The notes beneath the pieces were generated by a model. It did no database searches, was not told the DNA's origin, and worked only from the letters and a program-made list of their open reading frames with translations. Below are positions 33,290 through 43,110 of a stretch of DNA of 64,000 bases, piece by piece. The translations under genes and the position numbers were made by a program. Source of the stretch: Vombatus ursinus (lineage: Eukaryota; Chordata; Mammalia; Diprotodontia; Vombatidae); assembly GCF_900497805.2 (NCBI RefSeq), contig NW_020954719.1, positions 1,240,001-1,304,000 on the forward strand, read 5' to 3'. The stretch's first letter is position 1. Every line of letters starts with the position of its first letter.

Positions 33290-33560
33290 TTTTTGATTCA
33301 GTTGAAGGCAACATCTAAGCCTTTATCTGAATTACTAACAAAAATGCTGAACAAGATGGAGACAAGGACAGATTCTTTGGGTACTACACTAGAGACTTCC
33401 CACATTTAAGTTGATTCTGCAGCAGGTTGACCATTAGATGATGAAGTCTTATCAATCCATTAGTTGCCAGTCTGTTCAATCAAGCCATTCTGAATCTAAC
33501 CATGAGTTCTGATTCTGCCTTGGACATTTATTACTAGTTGTATGATACTGGGCAGGCCAC
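33290..33560 (-). mobile_element. CR1/L3-like fragment
   Basis: The plus strand shows the reverse of a CR1-clade ORF2: AATGCTGAACAAGATGGAGA, CAAGGACAGATTCTTTGGGT and the word set shared with 32,130. CR1 antisense copies in vertebrates carry a matching AACAGCACAGGGCCCAG / TCCTTGGGG motif. Confidence 0.5.
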
Positions 33561-34014
33561 AACACTCTGAACCTTCATTTCCTCAACTGGAATAAAAGCA
33601 ATTTTATGAGACTTTTTGATGTATAGGTTAACTTTGCACAACTGTTTTTCCATTCTTTTTTATAAAGGACAGCTTAGGAGTGGGGGTGGGGAAGTGATAC
33701 AATTGGGAAATGTAGGTGATGAAAAAACAAGTAGGCAGCTCTTTTCCTTTAAATGAATTCCATACTATCACTCACTGGCAGGACAGTAGTGACCAATCTG
33801 TTTTGAGCAGAGATTTATGTATTCAAACTACTCATAGGTTTGAAGAGGTGGTTTTTCTCTGGACAAGACTAATCTTCCAGTTTACAAAGAGATTATCTCT
33901 GCACGTGAGCTTTAAGGTAGGTTTAAAAAGGAATAATTTAGAAACTAAATCACCGATAAAGGGATTAGGGCTCATTAGAATAGTAGCTAAAATTATTAAT
34001 TAACATTTTAAGCA
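33561..34014. other. Unassigned sequence with a 95-codon open frame
   Basis: A frame from 33,716 to 34,003 (starts MMKKQVGSSFPLNEF) has no features I recognise and no splice context. I take it as chance. Confidence 0.3.
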
Positions 34015-34394
34015 CAATGACCATTTTAAAGAAATCAAGGAGCATTTAATAAGTAAATAATTTACTTTAAGCATTAAGTGCCTACTATTTACAAGGCATG
34101 GGAAAAAGGAAAGACAAAGGAAAGACAGTCCCTTTCCTCAAGAAATTTTTATTCTACTATGGGACACAAGTTTCCAAGTAGGTAAGTAAAGAGTTCATAT
34201 ATTTATGTGGATGTGCAGAATACATAAAAAATGGAGAAGCTACCATAACAACTGAGATTGGGAATCAAGAAAGGTAACACTTGAGCTGATTGAGACTTTA
34301 AGGGAATAAGGAATTACAAAAAGCAAAGATAAACAGGGATAGCATGCCAGACATTGAGGTATGACACAGACTCTAACATATATTCTCTATATTA

Positions 34395-34830
34395 GGTCAG
34401 TTTAACTTGTTAGATTATATTAAAATAGCATTAGTGACTCCATTTTGCCTTTACCATTTTGTGACATTGTTTCAACTTTTTCCACGTAATTTTGAAGAAG
34501 TTAAAAGATTACTCCCCCTCCCAAATGTCACCAATTTAAGGAATGTCACAAAACTACCCCTCTCCCTCTCACCTCAATGTCTCCCGATCTTCTCCACCAA
34601 TAAGAAACCCAGTGTCTCAACCCCTATAATTCTGTTTTTCTTGTTTATCATTCCTACAAATTGTATCTTAGAACTGTGTCAGGGTCCTTGGCTACCAAGA
34701 ACCTTGGACACCAAGAACCTTGGACTCGATTTGTTTCTGCAATAGTATCCCTTGCTAAATAAATCATCTGTCTGGATGAAACTCAGTTTCTTTATTCTAC
34801 CAAAACAAATCAGACCCTACTTTGTGAGGT
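34395..34830 (+). mobile_element. LTR in L2, plus orientation
   Basis: A TGTTAG start near 34,409, an AAATAAATC signal at about 34,757 and a U3/R segment with CCTTGGCTACCAAGAA and CTTGGACACCAAGAAC repeats. The exact ends and duplication were not found. Confidence 0.55.
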
Positions 34831-35188
34831 TCAGATTAATATGCAATTAGACAGAGAAGATGCATTGAACCAAACAGTGAAGGGATTTAAGTACCAAGTG
34901 GATTATTTGTATATTATCCTAGAGATAAAAGGAAACTAATGAAACTTCTTGAAAAGAGGAATGTTATGGTCAAACTTGCACATTTGGAATATAAAATTGC
35001 TGACTGCATAGTAAATAGATAATGAAAGACTGGAAGCAGGAAGATCAATTCTAGAAGGCTATATCAATAATCCAAGTTAGAGATGAAGAGGAACTGAACC
35101 AGGATATTGGCTACATCATGTAGTTATGTAAGAAGAGAGAAAAGGAAACCAACTTCTGTGGTGGTTAAACTGACAAGACTTGACAACT

Positions 35189-35428
35189 ATGTTTTTTGTT
35201 TTTTCTTTCTCATGATTTTTCCCTTTTGTTTGGATTCTTTCACAACATGACTAATGTGGAAATATATTATTTAACAGGATTGTACATGTATAACCTATAT
35301 CAGATTGCTTGCTGTCTTATGGGGAGAAAAACTTGGAATTCAAAATTTTATAAAAAACGAATGCTGAAAACTATCTTTACATGTAATTGGCAAAAAATAA
35401 AATACTATTAAGTGGAAAAATTTTTAAA
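35189..35428 (+). mobile_element. L1 3' end in L2, with target-site duplication
   Basis: A very short L1 copy, only ~240 bases of 3' UTR (CATGATTTTTCCCTTTTGTT, CACAACATGACTAATGTGG, AACCTATATCAGATTGC) with an A-rich tail. Flanks are AAGACTTGACAACT (35,175-35,188) and AAGACTCGACAACT (35,429-35,442). Confidence 0.92.
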
Positions 35429-35867
35429 AAGACTCGACAACTGTTTCGCTATGGGGATGAGGCAGAGTGTAAACAGCTTAAAATGACTCCTACTTTGCAA
35501 ACCTGCAAAACTTAAAAAGTGTGGGTTTAGGCAGAAAAGATATGATACCTGAATAAGCAGGTTTGGTCATCTGCAAAAAAGAAAACGATGGGAGTGGGAG
35601 ATGACAACAGATTATAGGACCAGGCTCAAAACAAAGATAAATTTCTGAGATATGTTCTCTCGGTTCTGGAGTTCTTAACTCTTTCTGTCTGGTTGAACTC
35701 CTTCTGGCAGTTAAACCTATGGAGCCCTGTTTTTAAATGCATAAAATAAAATACATAGGACTACAAAGTAAAAATTTAAATTTTACCAAAATATTAAAAA
35801 AAAAAGTTCATAGACCCCAGATTAAGAACTCTTGCCTTACTTTATGCTTACACATACTTAATTTACA

Positions 35868-36213
35868 AGGGCAGCTAGGTGGTGCAGGGGAGAGAACACT
35901 GGTCCTGGAGTCAGAAAGCTGTTTTTTGCTCACTTGTGTCCAACTCTTTTGTTACCTCACTTGAGGTTTTCTTGGCAAAGATACTGGAGTGGTTTGCCAT
36001 TTTCCTTTCCAGGTTATTTTACAGATGAGGAAACTGAAGAAAACAGGGCTAAGTGACTTGACCAGGGTCACACTGCTAGTAACTGTCTGAGGCCACATTT
36101 AAACTCAGGTCATAACCTCAGACACTTACTAGCTGTGTGACCCTGGGCAAGTCACTTAACCCCTGCCTGCATAAAACTGAAGAAGGAAATGGTGTTGTGA
36201 AAAAAAAAAAAAG
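35868..36213 (+). mobile_element. tRNA-SINE with an inverted SINE inside it
   Basis: The outer copy gives GGGCAGCTAGGTGGTGCAGG to GGAGTCAG (35,915) and resumes with CTCAGACACTTACTAGCTGT at 36,117 to an A tail. Between lies a reverse-orientation copy of the long SINE form (TTGAGGTTTTCTTGGCAAAG, GATGAGGAAACTGAAGAAAA, GGTCACACTGCTAGTAACTG). About 20 bases of the outer unit are missing at the junction. Confidence 0.85.
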
Positions 36214-36279
36214 TCTTACTGTAAACTAAAGATAATAAGCAGAGGTAACAAACTGGATAGAGGCCAGAGTAGGGAAGAC

Positions 36280-36445
36280 ACAGGTTCAAGTCAAGCTTGT
36301 GACTGAACTGCTGTGCCACTCAGTATTAGGGCCCTCAAGTACATTCTAAGACTGTAAATTGCTCAACAGTGGAAGAATGGCTTGGCCAGAGGTACTCTCC
36401 TCAGTGGCGTCTTCCTTACATCTGTAATATCACAGGTCCAGATAT
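36280..36445 (+). mobile_element. SINE-tail fragment
   Basis: It carries ACATTCTAAGACTGTAAATTG, a CTCCTCAGTGG word and ATATCACAGGTCCAGATAT, the tail module also seen at 13,112-13,262. Confidence 0.55.
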
Positions 36446-37264
36446 AAAACAAAACAAACTATAATACATGTAAAACCTTAAGGGTTAACATTTACTTTTA
36501 TAGATTAACAATGATTACTTTCTTTTAAAGCATATACATTTAACATTAACAGCTACAAACTCTCCCCTATAAAAGGGGAGACAAACATACACAATCCTTA
36601 TAAATATTTATATGAGACACTATGCTCAACCCTGATTTAAAACTACTCCTAAGTACAAAACATGAGTATTATGTCTATTTTCTTTTTTTAAAAACCATTT
36701 TGTTACTTAAGCATTACAAAATAAACTGTTGTGATTGAAACAAACTCTCAAAAGCTTAATGAACCAATTGCTATGGTTAATACTCCCAGGACCCCGATTT
36801 AGGGGAAGAGATGTCCCTCGAGGCAAGTCTGACACAAGTATGTTTGTACAGAAAAATACCTAAGGAAAAAAAATACCTTTGGAAACAGAAAGTATGTTCC
36901 TGTACCTAAATAATGACCACCTAGCAATGCACAAAACACAAATAGATCGATTATAAAAAGACTTTGAAATGAGCAGCAAAAGAGTAAAAACTGACTTATA
37001 CTCACTTTTTCTTTAATTAAAAAAAAAAAAACGAACAAACCAACCCTGATCCACAATCTCAATCATTTAGCCGCCACCCTTCACAGTAATGCCTTTCTTC
37101 TAATTATACCCAATTTATCCTATCCATAGTTTGTTTGTAGAGTTGTTTGCATGTGGTCTCTCCCAATAGACGGAGAGCTCCGTGGGAGGAGAAACTTTTT
37201 TTTCTTTCTTTGTATCCTCAGTCCTAAGGGTAGTGACTAAGACATTAGCTTTACAAACGATTAT
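36446..37264. other. Unassigned AT-rich sequence next to the CpG island
   Basis: No exon was found. It would lie in the first intron if the island drives a minus-strand gene. A short L2/CR1-like tail may be present at 37,165-37,260. Confidence 0.3.
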
Positions 37265-37269
37265 TTCGG

Positions 37270-37478
37270 TAGCTAGGTGGCGCAGTGCATCCGGTGCCGG
37301 GACTGGCGTCAAAAGACCGGAATTCAAATTCAACCTCAGACCCTGGGCAAGTCACTTACCTTGTCTCAGTTTCCCCATCTCTAAAATGGATATATTAGCA
37401 CCTACCTCACAGTTGCTTCGAGAATCAAAAGAGATATTTGTAAAGCGCCTGGCACACAGTGGGGGCTGTTATTTATTT
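37270..37478 (+). mobile_element. Degenerate SINE with MIR-like 3' part
   Basis: Head TAGCTAGGTGGCGCAGTGCA, then CCCTGGGCAAGTCACTTAC, CAGTTTCCCCATCTCTAAAA, and a mirrored MIR-type end GAGATATTTGTAAAGCGCC. It is diverged, hence old or a composite. Confidence 0.75.
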
Positions 37479-37642
37479 ACATCACTTTCATTCAATCTTC
37501 CCTAAGACTTTTTCTCTTGCTCGGATGAGAAACATTCAAAAAAGTTCGCACTGACCAGCCAGAACCGTCCACCTCGCCTCCCACATCGGACTCCGGGTCA
37601 TCCGAAGTCGCTCTCCCCCGCCCCCGACGGCCGCAGACTCAC

Positions 37643-37830
37643 TCAGGGATCCCCGGGGATCTCGTCCTCCGCCGGAGGCTGCCTGAGTGCGCATGGACCA
37701 GGGCGAGGGAAGCTGCTCCCGTCCGAGGGGGCCAAGGCTGGAATTCCGGGAGATTCTCCTGGGTCTGACCGAAAACGCCCGCGGCGGCTGCGCTCGACGC
37801 CCTCCTCCCGGCAGCACCCTGGCCTAGCAG
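37643..37830 (-). other. Putative first exon ending at a splice donor
   Basis: The minus strand ends here at GATCCCTGA before GTGAGTC, a good U1 match except for A at the last exon base. An ATG upstream (at about 37,695) opens MRTQAASGGGRDPRG, but joining this frame to the exon at 24,763 does not keep that exon's open frame. This exon is therefore probably 5' UTR, or other exons lie between. The right boundary (start site) is not known. Confidence 0.3.
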
Positions 37831-37885
37831 GAGTCCGACTGCCCGACTGCCCGACCGCGAAGGGGCCGGAGCGGCTGCGGAAACC

Positions 37886-37935
37886 CCGAGCCGAGCCGAG
37901 CCGAGCCGAGCCCAGCCCAGCCCAGCCCAGCCCAG
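37886..37935 (+). repeat. Pentamer array (CCGAG)5(CCCAG)5
   Basis: Five exact CCGAG units are followed by five exact CCCAG units inside the CpG island. On the minus strand these read CTCGG and CTGGG. Confidence 0.97.
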
Positions 37936-38440
37936 CCCCACAGACCGCCCCAACCAGCGCCGAGGCTGAAGGAGCTTCTTCCGCTTTCAGCTTCTCCCCG
38001 CCCCCACCGGGAGCCGCCAACAGCTCCCGCCCCCTTCCGAACGTCTGCGGTCCCGGCGGGCCTGAAGCTCGTCCGCCTTCCCAGAGAACAAAAGCGACGC
38101 TACCCCCACCCCCCACCCCCACGCCCTGCGACCGCGACGAGGGCCCTTTACCGAACAAGCAGCGCCGGCCTGCCGCCGCCAAAGCAACGCGAGCCTGCAC
38201 GAGAGGACAACGCACCGAAGGGTAGGCGGCCGGCCGAGGCTGCCCGGAGTGAAGACGCGGAAGGAAGGAAGAGGCGGGAGCGGGTCCGGGAAAACCTCCG
38301 GGACCCTACCGCACCCACACCGACGACCAGCCGTGACACCCGAGCTCCCTGCCCGACTAACCCCCGGCCCCGGGACCGCCCCCAGAAGAGGGCAAGGCGG
38401 GATAGGAAGAACTGGGTCCTAGCGACCCCCATATTAGTTT

Positions 38441-38993
38441 TTGCCAGCCGCTGGTTGATTGCCTGTAGCCTAGTTAAAAGTCAAGACCTTCGACGTGGGT
38501 TAAAGCTTCAGGTTTTCAAGCAGCTTAAATGTTTATAATGTAGATGTTGATCTGGAAGACTGGATTTCTTGGTTAAAGCAGAAAGGCCGTGGTTAGTCTC
38601 TTTAATTATGTGCAAAGGATTCTGATTGTGATTAAATATGCTCAGAATTTTGGCATCTCGGAAAAGGACACCCCGGGGTGTTTACCCTCCATCGCGGGGG
38701 GAAAAAAACAAACATACTTTTAAATTTAATCTGCAGTTTTAACATTTCCTTCATCACTAAGGCTAGACAATCAACATAAATAAATCAAGCCCTGATTTTA
38801 TACCTTTGCCCGATTTCCGAGATTGCTCTCTGAAAATTTAACGATTGTCTGGATCTCAATTGAGCTGGCTTCAGCACACCCCGGGATGTACATCAATATC
38901 TTTGGTTGAGATCTCTGGGTTCCTCCTAGAACCTCCATTTAAAGAGTTCCCCAGTCAGTGCAAGTCTTTATTTCCTACTCTAGGCTATGAATC
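38441..38993. other. Unassigned flank of the CpG island
   Basis: No exon found. The words TTCCTCCTAGAACCTCCATTT at about 38,920 and TTCCTCCTAGAACCTCCATTT at about 33,037 are shared, so a dispersed element piece is likely here. Confidence 0.35.
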
Positions 38994-39543
38994 TGTCAAC
39001 CGGGACCAGAACCGGCCTCTAATCTGGGTGTCCAGAGCCGAACAAACAGAGCAGGCTAGAGACAGGAGTCAGGACACAGACAGAAGTTTAATTAATTTCA
39101 CAGTGAGGAAAATGACTTAGGCATATGAAAACCCACCCCAGCTCCAAGAAGGTGGGCTTAAGGTGCTGAACTAAAGGCGGGTGTTATATACATACTGGGA
39201 GGGACCGTGACATAATCATTTTTAGGTCTTGAGTTACTGTTTCCACGGGTCCTGTGGGGACAGTATTGACTCCTATCTTGGGGTCATGCCCACCCTCCCG
39301 GGCACAAAACCAGAATTCTGTTACCGGAACACCTGTCAGTGATAAGGAACAGGGATTGTGACTATGTGGTGGATGGCCCTGGGAAATAGGGGGAACTACA
39401 CCTGGTGCTGATCCAAGCAATACGTTTGCCAGCGGGTGATATCATCCAGAATGCAAAGGATTATTGTTATGCCAAGTTCAGGGCATAGCCTGCTTTTTGG
39501 GCCTTAGATCTGGGAAACAGAATATTTCCAAAATATTTTGACA
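38994..39543 (-). mobile_element. Solo LTR (same family as 41,472)
   Basis: It shares with 41,472-42,715: AGAAGTTTAATT, CAAAGTGAGGAAAATG or CACAGTGAGGAAAATG, GTTATGCCAAGTTCAGGGCA, GCCTGCTT with TGGGCCTTAG, and a TTTGACA / CTTGACA end. Both copies lie in minus orientation. Confidence 0.7.
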
Positions 39544-39774
39544 AATCTAATACTTCTAACTCAATCCTTGATTAACACCACCTCCCTCAGCCTCCTCTCC
39601 CCTCTGACTGGATTTTTCCCAATGCTTTTCTTTATACAGGGCAAAAAACTGGATTTCCCGGATCCCTCCACTGCATCTGTTGTTTTTCCTGCTTTCAACT
39701 GGTTCAAACAAGATGCCCCCTGGTGTTCTCCTCTCACCCATTTTTCTGCTCCATTTATGTGTTGTCTTGCCCTG

Positions 39775-39885
39775 TGAAATTGTAAACTCCTTGAGGGGAG
39801 GGACTGTCTTTTTATTCGTCTGATCTCCAGTGCTTAGCACTGTACTGGGCACATAGTAGGTACTTAATAAATGTTTTTTGGATTG
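39775..39885 (+). mobile_element. L2 3' end
   Basis: Near-consensus tail: ATTGTAAACTCCTTGAGGGG, GTGCTTAGCACTGTACTGGG, CACATAGTAGGTACTTAATA and AATG. Confidence 0.85.
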
Positions 39886-39959
39886 GATTCTTCAGTCTCT
39901 CTCTATCTGATGGTTTCTTCACTACAGTCTTCAAATATGCTCAAATCTTCCCATCCTTA

Positions 39960-40200
39960 AAAAAAACATTGAATTAATCCTACCATCCCCTCAAGTTATC
40001 ATCCTATATCTCTCCTCCCTATTTCAGCTAAATTCCTTGTAAAAGCTTTCTACATGTTTCTTCCACCTCCTCTCCCTATTCAGACAATCAATTACATAAT
40101 TCAATTGAAACTGCTCTCTCCAAAGTTACAGATGATTTTGATTACTAAATCTGATAATCTTTTAATTCAATTTTCTTTTATTTTCAGTTCTAAATCATCT
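39960..40200 (+). mobile_element. L2 ORF fragment (part 1)
   Basis: The order CCATCCCCTCAAGTTATCAT, CTATATCTCTCCTCCCTATTT, CTTGTAAAAGCTTTCTAC and ATTGAAACTGCTCTCTCCAA matches the L2 RT region (PIS/LLPF ... EKAVY ... TETALSKVT). The consensus continuation appears at 50,510. Confidence 0.75.
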
Positions 40201-40224
40201 ATCCCTCATCCATTCCCCTACCCA

Positions 40225-40527
40225 TTGACAAGACAAGAAAAAATATAACCCATTAGAAATATGTATAATCATGCAAAACAAATTTCTTTGTTAGCCATGT
40301 TCCATTTTTTTTAAGCGAACAAATAAAGAGAAAGAAAATAGGCTTTACTCTACACCCTGAGTCCTTCAGTTTTTTATGGAGGTGGGTAAAATGTTTCATT
40401 ATGAGTTCTTTGGAATTGTGGTGGGTCACTGTGTTGATCAGTTATGAAGTCTTTCAAAATTTATAATCTTTACAATTTTGCTGTTACTGTATAAGTTGTT
40501 TTAGTTCTGCTCACTTCACTGTTGCTG
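40225..40527 (-). mobile_element. L1/HAL1 3' UTR, left part
   Basis: The mirrored 3' UTR is visible: ATATGTATAATCATGCAAAA, CAAATTTCTTTG and TTAGCCATGTTCC, then GTTCTGCTCACTTCACT. It is split from 41,035-41,160 by an LTR-like insert. Confidence 0.6.
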
Positions 40528-40637
40528 AAAATAACCTCTGGTCCCCAAATGGGCACAGTAAGTTAGACAGACTCAGGATGAGTGAAGCAGTGAAACCTGT
40601 AATACACTGCCAGTAGGAAGCAGGTCTGTGACTGGAG

Positions 40638-40670
<33 letters not shown>

Positions 40671-40980
40671 AACCCTACAGAAGCAAGAGCAAACCTTATA
40701 TCCCTGTTCCCATTCCGCAAGTCCCTCCTAGCTGATTTTCATTGGTAAAGTCAGAACAGGTCACAGACTTCCCAAAATGTCCACCACATATTCCCCTTGG
40801 TATGTTTCCCCCTCCTTCTTTATATATAAAATGTTTAGAAAATGGCATCTTAACCCATTAACCTGGCCCAGAGGTTGAGAAGCTAGTATTCATGAGCCTA
40901 TTAAGCATGTGCACCCTAAGTAAAGCTTAACCATTGTCCTACTTCCAGCCTCTTTAATCCAACTAGTTTCACTCAATTTT
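40528..40980 (-). mobile_element. LTR-like insert (same family as 7,491)
   Basis: Word matches with 7,491-7,850 are listed there. A (CA)n run of ~28 bases at 40,644-40,671 lies inside. Confidence 0.6.
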
Positions 40981-41034
40981 AGCTCGTTCTTGAAGCTCCT
41001 GACCCAGAGCTCCTCTCAATTTCCTTATCTGGAA

Positions 41035-41160
41035 ATATAATCATATCTTCTCGCACTTTGCATCAATTCATACAAATCTTGCCAGGTTTTTCTGAAACTA
41101 TCACCTTCATAATTTCTTATTGCACAAAAGTATTCCATCATATTCAATAAACAAGACTGA
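41035..41160 (-). mobile_element. L1/HAL1 3' region, right part
   Basis: The mirrored L1 end continues: ATCTTGCCAGGTTTTTCTGA, TAATTTCTTATTGCACAAAA and AGTATTCCATCATATTCAAT. Confidence 0.7.
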
Positions 41161-41471
41161 TTTCAGCAGTTGCAGGCATCTCTTGAGTTCAGCTAATGTT
41201 TTGTCCCAAAGGATCACTGTTGTGTTAAGCAACCCTGGGCTTCAGAAGTCCTCCTGATTGGCTAGTTGTTGTGCCAGTCTGATGTCTGGTTCCCCTATGA
41301 AAAAGGGAAATTCTAGCATGTTTAAGGGAAGTATAGGCATTACAGAGCTCAAGTCCACACAATCAATAAACATTAAGCACCTACTAAGTACTAGGTACTG
41401 TTCACCTGCCTCAAGGAATTTACAATCTAATGGGGGAAGATAACACTCAAACAAATATATACAAAGAAGAC

Positions 41472-42715
41472 TGACCTGTGGGTGGCCAGAGACGGGAGAG
41501 TCAGGAATCAAACAAGAAGTTTAATTTCAAAGTGAGGAAAATGTTTACAAGTCCTCCTGAGGACAAAATGAAGTGAGGCTTGCTCACTTGTGACAGGGGT
41601 AGGGTTTTTAAGCATGAAAGAGTCGGGACCCAACACAGTCTTGGGGCATGAGTAAATAGGTCCCATGGCAAGCCCATGCATGCAGGCATATGGGGGAAAT
41701 ACGGGCATTCTTGGGTCCTGTGGGAACAGTCTCCAAGTTATTAGAAATATTGATCCTTGCGGTTTTCTCAAGTCTTAAGAGTCATTGAGCTCTATGAGGT
41801 CAATTCAGGGAGGTACAGAACCAAAGGTTCTTCGTGGTAGTGATGGGGTATGGGCCCAAAGTGAGACCTTTGTCCCAATTTGGGCCCCATTTGTCTATGG
41901 GTGCTAGAACACCCTTGGACAATCCTTGAATTCTCCCACTTGATCAAGGAGATCTCTGGCATTCCCCTGAGGCCATAATTCCATCAATTGGCCTTTCATT
42001 TTGGCTACACCCAATCCCCCAATTCTGTTATCCTTGACCTAGCCTAGCCCTCCATTTTCTTAACCTCCCTATGGCCCCAGGCCACTTCCCACCCTTAATC
42101 CTATCTAGGTTCCATTCTCCCTTGGCCAACCCTCCAGATCTATTACCTCATAAACTACTTGTCCACTCCTAGATCCCTCCCGTAGTCTTTCTGTATATAA
42201 GGTCCATCCTGTCTCCATTAAGAGGCTCTGATTCTTATAATCTAGCCACTGCTGAGATTTTTAGAGTGTAGCACAGACTCTCAGATTCCTCAAGAGTCTG
42301 GCTAATATGGCGGATCTTTAATAAACCTTGTCTTTAGCTGAAAGAAGGCTTGGGCCGAATTCTTTCAAGCAGGACCCTTGTGTCGTGATCTAGGGGTTCC
42401 AGCACCCCTAAACCTCTAGACCTCATCAGTAGGAACAGCAGTGCAGCACCTGATTTGGTTCGCTTAGCAGTTACAAGTACAGGGATTGTTCAGAGTGTCA
42501 GAAGATGTGATTGATCGCTTTCTGCTGTAGTTCCAGCTCTCAGATCAGGATCCCCTGGGAAATAGAGAAATCATAAGTCCCAGTTCTGGGGTTTTGCTGT
42601 GGCTGAGATAATCCAGAAGGTACGAGTAAAGGAATGTTGTTATGCCAAGTTCAGGGCACAGCCTGCTTACTGGGCCTTAGCTCTGGAAAACAGGATGTCT
42701 CCTAATATCTTGACA
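41472..42715 (-). mobile_element. LTR inserted in L2, containing a second LTR
   Basis: It starts TGACCTGTGGG and ends CTTGACA with the family words given for 38,994-39,543. The plus-oriented LTR at about 41,895-42,428 accounts for its excess length. Confidence 0.7.
41895..42428 (+). mobile_element. Solo LTR nested in another LTR
   Basis: It has a TATATAAGG box (about 42,194), an AATAAACC signal (about 42,321), a U5 with GAATTCTTTCAAGCAGGACC and an end near CCTCATCA (42,428). The opposite orientation and the word breaks in the outer LTR mark it as the younger insert. Its exact left end is uncertain by a few bases. Confidence 0.75.
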
Positions 42716-42892
42716 TTATATGCAGGATGCAGTAGGAAATAATTAATAAAATGAAGGCATTAGTATTAAGAGGAAGTGGGAGAAAAGGTATAAAAAATGG
42801 TATTTTAGTTGGTACTTAAAGAAAGCCAGAGAAGTGTGAAGGCAGAGTTGTGGAGGGAGAATATTCCAGTCTTGGAGGACAGCCAGAAAACT

Positions 42893-43110
42893 TAACATGC
42901 ACATAATTTGTTCAGCTATTCCCTATTGATAGGGAGCCTCTCAGTTTCCAATTTTTTACCACCACAAAACAAGCTACTATAAATATTCTTGTACATATGG
43001 GTTCTTTTCTTCATTTTATCTCTGGGGTATAGACTTAGTAACCCTTGCTGGGTCAAAGGGTATATACAGTTTTATAGCTTTGGGGGCATAGTTCTGTTGA
43101 AAGTGCATTT
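42893..43110 (-). mobile_element. L1 ORF2 3' end fragment
   Basis: The mirrored words are TTCAGCTATTCCCTATTGAT, AGTTTCCAATTTTTTACCAC, AAGCTACTATAAATATTC and GGGGCATAGTTC. Confidence 0.75.

Larger units (their letters stand above)
34015..35560 (-). mobile_element. L2 LINE, long copy with two insertions
   Basis: The mirrored L2 3' end (AAGTGCCTACTATTTACAAG, AGACAGTCCCTTTCCTCAAG) is followed by the internal order: AAGGAATGTTATGGTCAAAC-like, CTGGAAGCAGGAAGATCAAT, AATCCAAGTTAGAGATGAAG and onward. It is interrupted by an LTR (34,395-34,830) and an L1 3' end (35,189-35,428). Confidence 0.75.
37535..38440 (-). promoter_or_regulatory. CpG island, likely promoter of a minus-strand gene
   Basis: About 900 bases are very GC- and CpG-rich, in sharp contrast to AT-rich flanks, as at housekeeping-type promoters. 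On the minus strand a splice-donor match ends a putative exon at 37,643 (CCCTGA then GTGAGT), and a second possible donor lies near 38,150 (TTGTTCG then GTAAAG). Plus-strand donor matches are weaker. Several long open frames exist only because of base composition. No TATA box is evident. I infer transcription toward the left; the gene is unknown. Confidence 0.7.
41358..42890 (-). mobile_element. L2 3' end split by LTRs
   Basis: Left part 41,358-41,471 (AATAAACATTAAGCACCTAC, CTCAAGGAATTTACAATCTA) and right part 42,716-42,890 (TTATATGCAGGATGCAGTAG, GAGAATATTCCAGTCTTGGA) join in L2 consensus order. The gap is an LTR that itself contains another. Confidence 0.8.

Noticed and set aside
33716-34003. 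95-codon open frame
   Set aside because: No recognisable motif, no splice or promoter context; length is within chance for this composition.
37643-38215. 190-codon open frame on the minus strand in the CpG island, with an arginine-rich start resembling a mitochondrial signal
   Set aside because: All frames are long here because GC-rich DNA has few stops. It ends exactly at the putative splice donor and shows no domain I recognise.
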